In this document: in pieces, positions 29,701-37,528 of the stretch
Layout of the letters: each line of letters starts with the position of its first letter
How positions within the stretch are numbered: position 1 is the stretch's first letter
NCBI GenBank assembly: GCA_035627375.1
Contig: DASPLX010000037.1
Location: 124,001-188,000, forward strand
Source of the DNA: DASPLX01 sp035627375
GTDB lineage: Bacteria; Pseudomonadota; Gammaproteobacteria; Burkholderiales; Burkholderiaceae_D
DNA: 64,000 bases
Direction of reading: 5' to 3'
The notes under the pieces: model-generated
Seen by the model: only the letters and a program-made list of their open reading frames with translations
What the model was told of the DNA's origin: nothing
Databases searched by the model: none
Position numbers and translations under genes: made by a program

Positions 29701-29890
29701 CCTTGAGGGTCGCCAGGTAACTCGCGGCCAGTGTGCTCTTACCTGCGCCCGGCGGAGCGGAAATCCAGACGGCGGCATGCCGTTCGCGCAACTTGTCCAG
29801 CCGCGCGAACAGGCGCTCGCGCGGCAGCGCCTCATGCACGCGTGGCGGCGACAGTTTCGCGTATTTCGCTATCGATTCAGGCTTGCCCAT
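26705..29890 (-). CDS. STAND/MalT-like ATPase regulator with winged helix and BTAD domain, copy 1
   Basis: A 1,061-residue regulator. The N-terminal P-loop NTPase shows Walker A APPGAGKST with Lys51, and a Walker-B-like strand SIVVLDNLHEFDW. Next come the winged-helix-like STAND part with WFVDRR and YHFHALFREFLQ segments (as in MalT/LAL regulators) and helical TPR-like repeats (about 350-780). Around residues 830-930 is an OmpR/SARP-type winged helix (SLKGSPVAAGGKVQQRPLLL..., LNITVHRLRKLL), and the rest is a bacterial transcriptional activator domain ending in TYRRCRDTLSIVLGHRPSAETE. Such proteins bind a ligand through the repeats, hydrolyse ATP and activate promoters. It is the most downstream of four paralogs on this strand and converges on the giant gene. 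No clear ribosome site precedes the ATG. Confidence 0.88.
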   Translation of the reverse strand: MGKPESIAKYAKLSPPRVHEALPRERLFARLDKLRERHAAVWISAPPGAGKSTLAASYLATLKEPSIWFQVDHGDVDPATFFFFLSETLDGAESGLPLLAPELLGDVPHFARLFFRQYYDRLPRDSIVVLDNLHEFDWAHASEIMEIAFNEAPEGITLLALSRDALPARLARLELSGRIAVIDWDELRFTPEEARALIEQNDNVSLQDKNWVERIDGWAAGIVMLREYLRQPSGQSVPVFDGHNTIFRYFVGEILDRMPKSWQRLLLLLSCLPGISAADAEQLTEDPVAARLLSQLFHNRWFVDRRSSGSGTITYHFHALFREFLQHEARSRLDAAERAALLARAGAIIESRGQIDDAIRLYRDAGAHAQLAKLLLRCAADMLAKGRGQAWRDWMACLPAEIIDAEPWLLYWQGASLNHIDAPLGRSVLTRAELAFKASDDVRGRLLALAAIIDSYYSEWADFRALPRWLETMVDALRSLDLDTLDPDADLKIHSRLTLALFYTQPDSPLLAPAAQRALQVLPRVENKAERLAAGAILLNYMNWGGTAAARQLAASLNHLAADPTVSPFHRISWYRPAIYRLQFDGDYRAAEAMLADVKRLIADFGLLHLQFHLHVRLVLNLLGTHELAKCRALLDDMRRALRPRHQLELAHVQLLEACYFARIGDAEAAREAAEEAHRIGTETGIPAPMRYRIDTTLACCCAQAGDAAAAAAWAAKAVEQAWGTDREFALDVQRFIAAYACHLDGTDAQAAILVKELLARQQQNRTSLSLVFTCFSTISSVLFAVALQEGIEVEFVRSLVARHHLSAPNRFSSNWPWPVSIRSLGQFALSLKGSPVAAGGKVQQRPLLLLKALLTAGESSKSQQALAAQLWPDVEDGKSALNITVHRLRKLLDNDEAIVVAAGKIKLAETEVWTDVAALNELCDRIHDLPDDATVSDVHGLANALLGLYRGPFCEGDDDSWLLAARERWRGRFLAAVDQLGPRLEQAGEWATAQQLYLRALEAEPLAETIYRGLMRCAHAQSDPAAASSTYRRCRDTLSIVLGHRPSAETERLAVELGLK

Positions 29891-29915
29891 GGATCATGCG
29901 GCTTGGAGGAATGCC

Positions 29916-29935
29916 CTACCAGATACATTCGGTAG
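29916..29935. promoter_or_regulatory. Dyad CTACC-N10-GGTAG upstream of regulator copy 1
   Basis: The 20-base element CTACCAGATACATTCGGTAG has inverted arms CTACC and GGTAG plus matching inner AT steps. It lies 26-45 bases before the start codon of regulator copy 1, where an autoregulatory operator would be expected. It is not shared with the upstream regions of the other copies. Confidence 0.3.
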
Positions 29936-30028
29936 AAGGGCGTCCTTTAATGGTGCCATAGTTTGCAGAATGGAACATTTTTTTGCGATTGTAATTTCTT
30001 GTCGATAATTGCACGGGAGCGCGGCGTC

Positions 30029-33000
30029 CTATTTCAGGCCCAACGCCTGCGCCAGTTTTTCGGTTTCCACCGACGGCGCCTGGCCCAGGACCTTCGCGAT
30101 CGTATCGCGGCAGCGGCGATAGGCGCTGAAGGCGGCGGATGGATCGTTCTGCGCATGCGCGCAACGCATCAGGCCCTGATAGACCTGTTCCGCCAGCGGC
30201 TCGGCGTCCAGCGCGCGCAGGTAAAGCTGCTGCGCGGCGCTCCATCGGCTAAGCGCCTCGAGCCGCTTCCCGAGACGCACCACCAGAGCCAGGAAGCGCT
30301 GGCGCCACTGGTCGCGGGCCGGGATCAGCCAGCCATCCTCGTCGCCGTCGCAGAATGGCCCGCGGTACAGGTTGAACAGGTCGACGGCGTGACGGTTGAT
30401 GTCGGTGGCCGGCGCATCGGCCGGCAATGCGTCGACCTGTTCGCACAGATGCATGAGGGCCGACACGTCGGTCCATACCTTTGTTTCCGAGAGCCTGATC
30501 CTGCCGTCGGCGACCAGGATGGCGTCGTCGTTGCCGACCAGCTTGCGCAGCCGGTGCACCGTGACGCTGAGCGCGGCCTTGCCGTCGTCGGCATCCGGCC
30601 AGAGCAGTGCGGCCAGCGACTGCTGCGGCCGGCCTCCGTCGCCGACGACCAGCAGTGCCTTGAGCAGGGAGAGCGGCCGCTGCTGGGCCTTGCCGGACGC
30701 CGCCACCAACTCTCCGTTGAGCGAAAGTTCGAGCTTGCCGAAGGAGCGCACGGCGACCGGGCGCGGCCAATCCGGCGTGTAACGGTCCGGCGCCGTCAGG
30801 CGCTGCCGGACGATGAGATGGCGCACCTGCTCGGTCTCGATTCCGGCGCGCAGGGCGAGCATGAAAAGCACGCTGGTGATGTGCGGAGAACAGTGGAAGA
30901 TCAGGGACAGGCCCGGGCGCTGGCCGAGGTCCCGGAACAGCTCCCGCAGGATGTCGAGCGCGCCGTTCTCGTTGCCTTCCAGGTAGCGGCCGTAGGCGGC
31001 GACGAAGCATTGCGCATCCGCCACCAGTGCGCGGTCGGACGCGCCGTAGGTATGCTCGACGGCGAGCTCTGCGCGCTGCTTGGCGGCGGCGATGTCGCCG
31101 GCTTGGGCATAACTGCACGCCAGCAGGATGTCCAGCTGGCACCAATCCACGGCCGGCAGCCTGGCCTCCTCGTTGAGTCGGACCGAGTCCTGGGCGGCGC
31201 GCAACCCGCCCTGCAAGTCGCCGGTCTGGGACAGATAGCTCGATTCCAGTATACGGACGTAGGCGTGGTCGAGCTTACGTGCGGGCGTCAGGGATTGCCG
31301 CATCCGCTCGATCATCTTGAGTGCCGCCGGGAAGTCGCGGGCGATGAGGTGGGCGACGGCGACCTTGTAGTTCAGATTGAACTGCATATGATCCAGGCCG
31401 AAGTCGTCCGCTAGTTGCTTCGCCGTCGCCAGCATTTCGGTTGCCGCTTCATGGTTGCCGTCATGCTGAGCGCGGAACACCGCCGGACGTAGCCACCAGA
31501 TCCGATGATACGGACCGATCGCCGGATTGTCGGCAAGGTGGCTCATCGAGGCCAGCAACTGCCGCGCCGCCACGGCATTAGCCCAGTTCAGGTAATGCAG
31601 CAGCATGCTGCCGGCGGCGAGTTGCTCGGCAAGGTGCTCCGCATGCGGCAGCGCCCGCTGCACGCGCTCGGCCATCGGCGGCAGCAGGGGGGAATCAGGG
31701 GCGGTCAGGAACAGGCCCAGCAGGAGGCGCGAGTGGATCTTGAGGTCGGTCGCGGGATCGAGCGCGTCCAGATCCTGCGAGTCGAGCGCCTCGAGCATCA
31801 CGTCGATCCAGTCGTGAATCGGGCTGAAATCCGCCCATTCGTAGTAGATACCGTCGAGGATGGCTGCGACCGCGAGCAGGCGGGCCGGCGTATCGCCTGC
31901 CGTCCGGAATGCCTGCTCCGCGCGTCCGAGCACCTGCCTGCCCAGCGGCGGATCAGCGTAGTTGAGCGATACGCCGTGCCAATACCAGAGCCAGGGATGG
32001 GAATCCACGATGTCCTGCGGCAACCAGCTCATCCATTCGCGCCAGCTCTGGCCGCGTCCGGCGGCAAGAATCCGGCCGGCGTTGCGCAGCAGTAGCTGGG
32101 TCAGCGGCCCGTGGGCATGCGCATCGCGGTAGAGGCGCGCGGCTTCGTCGCAGCGCCCTTGCTCCTCGAGCAAGGCTGCCGCGCGGCCGAGCAATTCGAC
32201 CCGTTCCGCCGGCGTGAGGCGCTGCTCGGCCTCGTATTGCAGGAACTCGCGGAACAGCGCGTGGAAATGATAGGTAAGGGAATCGGTGCCGCGCCGTTCC
32301 ACGAACCATCGGTTGTGGAACAGCTGGCTCAGTATCCGCCCCGCGGAAGAATCGCCGGTCACGTGCTCGGCGTCCTTGGCCGATACGCCGGGAAGATGCG
32401 ACAGCTGCAGCAGCACGCGCTGCCATGGCTTCGGCATGCGCTCCAGGATCTCGCTGGCGAAATAGCGGAATATCGCTTCGCGGCCTTCCAGGAGCGGCAT
32501 TCCCTGTTCATCCGCATGCTTGTTCAAGTGCTCGCGCAGCATGATGATGCCGGCGGCCCAGCCGTCGATGCGATCGAGCCAGGCCAGGCTGTTCTGGTCG
32601 CCGGCGCCTTCCAGCTTCGCCAAGGCGCGCGCCTCGTCGGCGTCGAACCGCAATTCCCGCCAGTCCAGCGTGGCGAGCCGGCCCTGGAGCTCCAGTCGGG
32701 CCAGGCGGGGTGGCGGCGGATCCCGGCTGAGCGCGAAGATCGTGATACCTTCCGGAACCTCGCCGAACGCGATTTCCATCAGATCGCCGGAATCGTCCCA
32801 GTCGAATTCCTGGATGTTGTCGAATACGACAACCGTATCGGCCGGCAGACGGGCAAAGAATTGGCGGAAGAACAGGCGCGCAAAGCGCGGTACGTCGTTC
32901 GCGAGTTCCTGTGCGAGCCACGGCAGCGCAGGCCGCGAGTCGCGCACGGCCTCGGCAAGAAAATAAAAGAAGGTGGCGGGATCTTCGTCGCCTTGATCGA

Positions 33001-33211
33001 TCTGGAACCAGACGGAGTCCAGCCGATTGGCGACGATGTAGCTGGCGGCCACGGTCGTCTTGCCGGCGCCTGGCGGGGCGGCCAGCCAGGTGACCGCGTG
33101 CTGGCCGCGCATGGAGTCGAGTTGCCGGAACAAGCGCGGGCGCGGGAGCGCATCGTGCACGCGCGGATGGGATAGCTTGGCGTACTTCACCGGTAAATCA
33201 GACTGGCGCAT
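30029..33211 (-). CDS. STAND/MalT-like ATPase regulator with winged helix and BTAD domain, copy 2
   Basis: A 1,060-residue paralog of copies 1, 3 and 4. The frame is open to 33388, but the ATG at 33211 is chosen because the product then begins MRQSDLPVKYAKLS, almost identical to copy 4 and co-linear with copy 1. Walker A AAPPGAGKTT has Lys51, and the Walker-B strand reads TVVVFDNIQEFDW. The STAND winged-helix part carries WFVERRGTDSLTYHFH. The C-terminal winged helix (LNGELVAASGKAQQRPLSLL, LSVTVHRLRKLV) and BTAD (LYRGPFCDGDEDGW, AYRRCRDTIAKVLG) are complete. An A/T-rich promoter block about 100 bases upstream is shared with copy 4. The ligand and target genes are unknown. Confidence 0.88.
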   Translation of the reverse strand: MRQSDLPVKYAKLSHPRVHDALPRPRLFRQLDSMRGQHAVTWLAAPPGAGKTTVAASYIVANRLDSVWFQIDQGDEDPATFFYFLAEAVRDSRPALPWLAQELANDVPRFARLFFRQFFARLPADTVVVFDNIQEFDWDDSGDLMEIAFGEVPEGITIFALSRDPPPPRLARLELQGRLATLDWRELRFDADEARALAKLEGAGDQNSLAWLDRIDGWAAGIIMLREHLNKHADEQGMPLLEGREAIFRYFASEILERMPKPWQRVLLQLSHLPGVSAKDAEHVTGDSSAGRILSQLFHNRWFVERRGTDSLTYHFHALFREFLQYEAEQRLTPAERVELLGRAAALLEEQGRCDEAARLYRDAHAHGPLTQLLLRNAGRILAAGRGQSWREWMSWLPQDIVDSHPWLWYWHGVSLNYADPPLGRQVLGRAEQAFRTAGDTPARLLAVAAILDGIYYEWADFSPIHDWIDVMLEALDSQDLDALDPATDLKIHSRLLLGLFLTAPDSPLLPPMAERVQRALPHAEHLAEQLAAGSMLLHYLNWANAVAARQLLASMSHLADNPAIGPYHRIWWLRPAVFRAQHDGNHEAATEMLATAKQLADDFGLDHMQFNLNYKVAVAHLIARDFPAALKMIERMRQSLTPARKLDHAYVRILESSYLSQTGDLQGGLRAAQDSVRLNEEARLPAVDWCQLDILLACSYAQAGDIAAAKQRAELAVEHTYGASDRALVADAQCFVAAYGRYLEGNENGALDILRELFRDLGQRPGLSLIFHCSPHITSVLFMLALRAGIETEQVRHLIVRQRLTAPDRYTPDWPRPVAVRSFGKLELSLNGELVAASGKAQQRPLSLLKALLVVGDGGRPQQSLAALLWPDADDGKAALSVTVHRLRKLVGNDDAILVADGRIRLSETKVWTDVSALMHLCEQVDALPADAPATDINRHAVDLFNLYRGPFCDGDEDGWLIPARDQWRQRFLALVVRLGKRLEALSRWSAAQQLYLRALDAEPLAEQVYQGLMRCAHAQNDPSAAFSAYRRCRDTIAKVLGQAPSVETEKLAQALGLK

Positions 33212-33310
33212 GAAAGACCTGGGATGTACGAATCTTGTGTGCCTGGGCGCTGCTTCGCGGGCCCGCGGAACGCGCGCCCGCGACGGGAAATCGTCTGGAA
33301 AGATATCCTC

Positions 33311-33326
33311 GCTATTATATCCGTAC
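33311..33326 (-). promoter_or_regulatory. Promoter block of regulator copy 2 (TATAAT -10)
   Basis: Read on the minus strand, the block is GTACGGATATAATAGC. It contains a consensus -10 box TATAAT at 33314-33319, about 103 bases before the start codon. The same block, differing at one of 16 bases, lies upstream of copy 4. No good -35 box is seen at 16-18 bases spacing, so activation by a bound regulator is likely. Confidence 0.55.
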
Positions 33327-33439
33327 AACACTCGCAAAGGGCTTCCCGCCGCGCCGCGCCACACTCGCACGCGCGCATTGACAGCCATCGCCGTCCGCTA
33401 TCAAATCATGTGGATATGGTGCCCGGCGACGACAGTCCT

Positions 33440-33532
33440 ATTGAAAGGAAGACAAGCACGGGCATCTCCGAGGGAGAACTCGACCATCTCGCGTCGCGCG
33501 AAGCGACGCTCCTGTGCGCCATACGGAGGCCC
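33440..33532 (+). pseudogene. Remnant of the 5' end of a receiver (response regulator) gene
   Basis: The stretch TTGAAAGGAAGACAAGCACG (33441-33460) matches TTGAAAAGAAGACAAGCATG (36975-36994), which carries the ribosome site and start of the intact receiver gene at 36992; here the ATG is ACG. The following codons read TGISEGELDHLASREATL, aligning with MAIFSKQKLDSIEAREKL of the intact protein with one gap (shared LD and ARE/SRE). The similarity is lost at the 3' end of regulator copy 3. This is a truncated duplicate start, not a functional gene. Confidence 0.7.
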
Positions 33533-36500
33533 TTAGATGATCTTCAGAGACGCGGCCAGCTTTTCGGTTTCCGGGGAAGGTCGATGTCCCAGCACGATGG
33601 ACAGCGTGTTGATGCAGCGGCGGTATGCGGCGGCAGCCCCTTCGAGGTCGTTCGCGGCGTGGGCGCATCGCATCAGGCCGCGATAATTCGTCTCGGCCAG
33701 CGATTCGGCATCGATGGCGCGCGAGTAAAGTTGGCGGGCGGTGTCCCATTCGCCGGCTTGTTCGAGGCGTTGCCCGAGATCGCCGGCGGCTTTCAGGAAG
33801 CGGTGACGGCAGCGGTCGCGCGCCGGCAGCGACCAGCTTTCTTCGTCATCCGGGCAAAACGGTCCCCGGTAAAGCGCAAGAAGATCGGCGGTCAGGCACT
33901 TCACCTGGTAAGCAGAGGTCTCGGCCGGCAGCGAATCGATGCGATCGCACAGCTCCATGAGCGCCGTCACATCCGACCATACCAGATCATGGGCGAGCGA
34001 AATCTTGCCTGCGGCGACGATCACGGCGTTGTCGTCGCCGAGCAATTTGCGCAGGCGATGCACGGTGACGTTGAGAGCGGACTTCGCATCTTCCGCTTCC
34101 GGCCATAGCGTGGTCGCCAACAGCTGTTGAGATTTTCCGCTGTCGCCGTATGCCAGCAACGCCTTGAGCAGCCGCAAGGGGCGCTGCTGCGCCTTGCCGG
34201 AGGAGGCGATCCGTTCGCCTTTGAGGGAAAGCGTGAATTCGCCAAGCGCATGGACTGCCACGGCCCAAGGCCAGTCGATGGCAAGGCGATCCGGAGGAAC
34301 AAGGCGCTGACGGGCGATGAGGGTGCGCATGTGATCGGCTTCGATGGTCCACTTGAGCGCCATCGCCGCGATCTTGCTGGCCAGCTTGGGAAGCGTCAGG
34401 AAGATGGTCGTGCCCTGCCTTTCCCGGTGATTGCCGAGCGTTTCCTTCAGTACGTTTGCCGCTCCTTCATGGTCCCCCTGTACCGATAACGCATAGGCCT
34501 CGACCATTTGCCGGGCTTCGCGCGTCAATACGGCGTCATGGCCGTGGGCATGGGCGGCTGCCTTGTCGAACCACTCGAATGCGCCTTCGAAGTCGTCGAC
34601 CGTCGCATGGCAGCTCGCCAGGAAGGCCTCGAAGCGCGCGCGTTCCGCTGCCGGAAGGCCGGCCGATATGCTGATATCGATCGCTTCGGAGGCAGCGTCC
34701 ATCGCTCTCGAAATATCACCCGACAAGGCATGGCAGTTCGCTTCGAGGCCATGCAATTCGACGGCATCCAATGTTCGATTGGGAGGCAGGCTCTGCGCGA
34801 CCTGTTCCAGCAGCGCCCGCGCTTGCGGAATATCCCCGGCTCCCAGCAAATGATGGATTTCCAGGAGTTGATACAGAAGCGGATCCAGGTTGAAACTGGT
34901 AACGATCCGCTTTGCGGTTCCGGTTATCTCCTCGGCCTCGTGATAATGCCCGCCGCGGTTGTACCAGCGCGCCACCTGCCTGTACCAACGCGCCCGGTGC
35001 AAGGGACTGATCGCGGTGTCGTTGGCAAGGCCGCTCAATGTCGCCATGAGCGAGGATGCGGCGTCGCCGTCATCCGCCTGGTGGTAATACCGGAGAAGAA
35101 TCGCGCCGACCGCCAGGGTCTCCAGGGAATTGCTCGTCCGAGGCAAGGTCTCCCGGACTCGTTGCGCCGTCGCGGCCATCAGCGGCGATTCCGGCTCGGC
35201 CAGCAGCAGAGCGAGCATGAGACGGGAATGAATCCTGAGATCGGATAGCGGATCGATCGTCGAGAGTTCGAGCTGCCGCAAGCCTCCGGTCATCTGTTCG
35301 ATCAGGCCGGGAAGCGCATGGAAATCCGCCCACTCGAAATCGTAGCTGTCGATGATGGCGGCGGTCGTCAGGAGCAGCGCGCGCATATCGCCCTGGGAGC
35401 GGAATATCTGCGACGCCTGCGTCAGGATCTTGCGGGCCAGGCGCGGCGCGACCGGGTTCATGGATACGCCGTGCCAGTAACGCAGCCATGGTTCGGCATC
35501 GATGGCGTCCGGGGGCAGCCAGCTCATCCATTCCCGCCAGGTTTGGCTTCTGCCGGACGTCAGCATGTCGTCCGCTCGCCGCAGGAGCAGCGAGGCAAGC
35601 GAAGAATAGGTGCCTGCGCTCAAGTAGAGCTGCGCCGCTTCGTCGTCGCGTCCCTGGCTGTCGAGAATCGCGGCCGCTCGCTCGAACAAAGCAGCACGTT
35701 CGCCGGCATCGAGCCGATGCTGCGCTTCGTATTGAAGAAACTCCCTGAACAATGCATGAAAGTGGTAAGTCAGCGTGCTCGAACCTCGCCGTTCCACGAA
35801 CAGCCGGTTGTGGTAAAGCTGGCTGAGCAGCCGGATCGCGGAGGAGTCTCCCGTCAATTGCTCCGCATCGCTGGGCGAAATACCGGGCAGGCAGGACAGG
35901 AGGAGGAGCAGCCGCTGCCAAGGTTTGGGCATGCGCTCCAGGATTTCGCCGGCGAAGTAACGGAATATGGCATCGCGGCCTTCCAGGTGCGGCGTCGCGG
36001 AGGGCGCCGAGTGCCGAGGGAGATTCCGCAGCATCACGATGCCCGCGGCCCATCCGTCCACCAGATCGAGCCATCGCTGAAGTTCGTTGGCGGCCGCATC
36101 CTCGACCTGGGCCAAGGCGCGCGCCTCGCCGTCGTCGAGCCGCAGGTGGCTCCACTCGAGCACGCCGATCAAGCCGGCGGGTTCGAGGGCGGCCAAACGC
36201 CTGGGCAGCGGATCCCGGCTGATCGCAATGACGGAAATGCCGTCCGGTATGGCGGTCAAGGCGGTTTCCATCAACCTGCCGGCGTTGTTCCAGTCGAACT
36301 CCTGCATGTTGTCGAAGACGACAATCGATCCGGCCGGAAGGCGGGCATAGAAATCGCGGAAGAACAGCTTTTCGACATCGGGCGAGCCGATGTCTTCAGG
36401 GATGGCCGACCAAGGCTGGGCCTGTGCGGTATTTTTCGTCGCTTCCGACAGAAAAAAGAAAAGCGTCGCCGGATCGGAATCTCCCTGATCGATCTGGCAC

Positions 36501-36724
36501 CAGATCGCCGGCGTTTCCGCATCCGCCAAATAACTTGCGGCCAACGTCGTCTTGCCCGCGCCCGGCGGCGAGGCAATCCAGATGACCTTGTGTTTGCCGC
36601 GCAACGTGTCGATCAACGCGAACAGGCGCCGGCGAGGCAGGGCATTGTGTAAACGAGGACGCGCCAGTTTGGCATATCGGACTTGGGGCTCCGGCTTGGA
36701 GCCGATGGTCGTTGTGCTCGTCAT
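33533..36724 (-). CDS. STAND/MalT-like ATPase regulator with winged helix and BTAD domain, copy 3
   Basis: A 1,063-residue paralog. The frame reaches a TTG at 36769, but the ATG at 36724 (MTSTTTIGSKPEPQVRYAKL) fits the length of the other copies better; a start between them cannot be excluded. Walker A ASPPGAGKTT has Lys58, and the Walker-B strand reads SIVVFDNMQEFDW. The STAND segment WxxLYHNRLFVERRGSSTLTYHFH, the helical repeats, the winged helix (LKGERIASSGKAQQRPLRLL, LNVTVHRLRKLL) and the BTAD (LYRGPFCPDDEESW) are present. It is more diverged from copies 2 and 4 than these are from each other. It is divergent from the receiver gene at 36992, a pairing that a remnant upstream of copy 2 repeats. 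Confidence 0.87.
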   Translation of the reverse strand: MTSTTTIGSKPEPQVRYAKLARPRLHNALPRRRLFALIDTLRGKHKVIWIASPPGAGKTTLAASYLADAETPAIWCQIDQGDSDPATLFFFLSEATKNTAQAQPWSAIPEDIGSPDVEKLFFRDFYARLPAGSIVVFDNMQEFDWNNAGRLMETALTAIPDGISVIAISRDPLPRRLAALEPAGLIGVLEWSHLRLDDGEARALAQVEDAAANELQRWLDLVDGWAAGIVMLRNLPRHSAPSATPHLEGRDAIFRYFAGEILERMPKPWQRLLLLLSCLPGISPSDAEQLTGDSSAIRLLSQLYHNRLFVERRGSSTLTYHFHALFREFLQYEAQHRLDAGERAALFERAAAILDSQGRDDEAAQLYLSAGTYSSLASLLLRRADDMLTSGRSQTWREWMSWLPPDAIDAEPWLRYWHGVSMNPVAPRLARKILTQASQIFRSQGDMRALLLTTAAIIDSYDFEWADFHALPGLIEQMTGGLRQLELSTIDPLSDLRIHSRLMLALLLAEPESPLMAATAQRVRETLPRTSNSLETLAVGAILLRYYHQADDGDAASSLMATLSGLANDTAISPLHRARWYRQVARWYNRGGHYHEAEEITGTAKRIVTSFNLDPLLYQLLEIHHLLGAGDIPQARALLEQVAQSLPPNRTLDAVELHGLEANCHALSGDISRAMDAASEAIDISISAGLPAAERARFEAFLASCHATVDDFEGAFEWFDKAAAHAHGHDAVLTREARQMVEAYALSVQGDHEGAANVLKETLGNHRERQGTTIFLTLPKLASKIAAMALKWTIEADHMRTLIARQRLVPPDRLAIDWPWAVAVHALGEFTLSLKGERIASSGKAQQRPLRLLKALLAYGDSGKSQQLLATTLWPEAEDAKSALNVTVHRLRKLLGDDNAVIVAAGKISLAHDLVWSDVTALMELCDRIDSLPAETSAYQVKCLTADLLALYRGPFCPDDEESWSLPARDRCRHRFLKAAGDLGQRLEQAGEWDTARQLYSRAIDAESLAETNYRGLMRCAHAANDLEGAAAAYRRCINTLSIVLGHRPSPETEKLAASLKII

Positions 36725-36991
36725 GGATGTGTCGTTCAAGATGGAAGCCTTCACTTGACAGGATCGCAAAGGTCGAAGTACCTCCGAGTCCTATCTTGAA
36801 TTAAGGCCTTCGCATCGTCAATCGCTGTCGGCGGCGGCCGACAGTCCGTTACAGGAAGCGTTTGTATATGATATGTTGACTCTGCGTTTCCGCTTCCATG
36901 GAAAGTCCCCGTTCCATTTCGCGTGGGAGAACTTGCCTCGCTCGGAGCGGACGATTCGAAACGCACCCATCACCTTGAAAAGAAGACAAGC

Positions 36992-37519
36992 ATGGCTATT
37001 TTCAGCAAACAGAAGCTAGACAGCATCGAAGCCAGAGAGAAGCTGGAAACTCCGCGGCATACGGTCATGATCGTCGACGACAAGGACCCGAACCTGTCCG
37101 TCATGACGGCCATTCTACGTCCTCATTACCATCTTCTCGAGGCGCGCGACGGACAGGAAGCGCTAGCGCTGATCGAGAGCATGGAGGATACCTCTTCGCT
37201 GGCATGCATCGTCAGCGACCATCGCATGCCGCGCCTGAACGGCGTCGATCTGTTCGAGCGGGCGCAGCCTTTGTTGCCCCATACGCTGAGGATCATCGTA
37301 TCCGGCTTCATCGACGTGGATGCCATTGTCGATTCCATCAACAAGGCCGAGGTCTACAGATTCGTCGTCAAGCCGTTCGATGCGGACGATTTCCTGGCAA
37401 CGGTCAACGGCGCGGTGAAGACCTTCGAGCGGCAGCGGGAACGCGCCGAAAGTTATGCAAAGCTAGTGGAGGAAAACCAGGCTTTGCGAGCCAAAATCGA
37501 GCAGCTGGAAAAGCGCTGA
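36992..37519 (+). CDS. Stand-alone receiver-domain response regulator with C-terminal coiled coil
   Basis: A 175-residue protein. The ATG at 36992 follows AAAGAAGACAAGC. The CheY-like receiver domain spans about residues 22-145: acidic pair Asp29-Asp30 (MIVDDKDPN), phosphoacceptor Asp76 (IVSDHRMPRLNG), conserved Ser104 and Lys127 (RFVVKPFDADDF). No output domain follows; the last 35 residues (QRERAESYAKLVEENQALRAKIEQLEKR region) form a heptad coiled coil, as in receivers that signal by dimer contacts or partner binding. It is divergent from regulator copy 3 and convergent with the chemotaxis receptor gene 9 bases away. No histidine kinase gene is nearby. It may act with the receptor or with the STAND regulator; which one is unresolved. 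Confidence 0.85.
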   Translation: MAIFSKQKLDSIEAREKLETPRHTVMIVDDKDPNLSVMTAILRPHYHLLEARDGQEALALIESMEDTSSLACIVSDHRMPRLNGVDLFERAQPLLPHTLRIIVSGFIDVDAIVDSINKAEVYRFVVKPFDADDFLATVNGAVKTFERQRERAESYAKLVEENQALRAKIEQLEKR

Positions 37520-37528
37520 ATTCCACCC

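Larger units (their letters stand above)
33212..33532. other. Gene-free region between regulator copies 2 and 3
   Basis: The region holds the promoter block of copy 2 (33311-33326), a GC-rich leader with dense inverted repeats around 33245-33285, and on the plus strand the remnant of a receiver-protein gene (33440-33532). No intact gene is visible in either strand. Confidence 0.7.
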
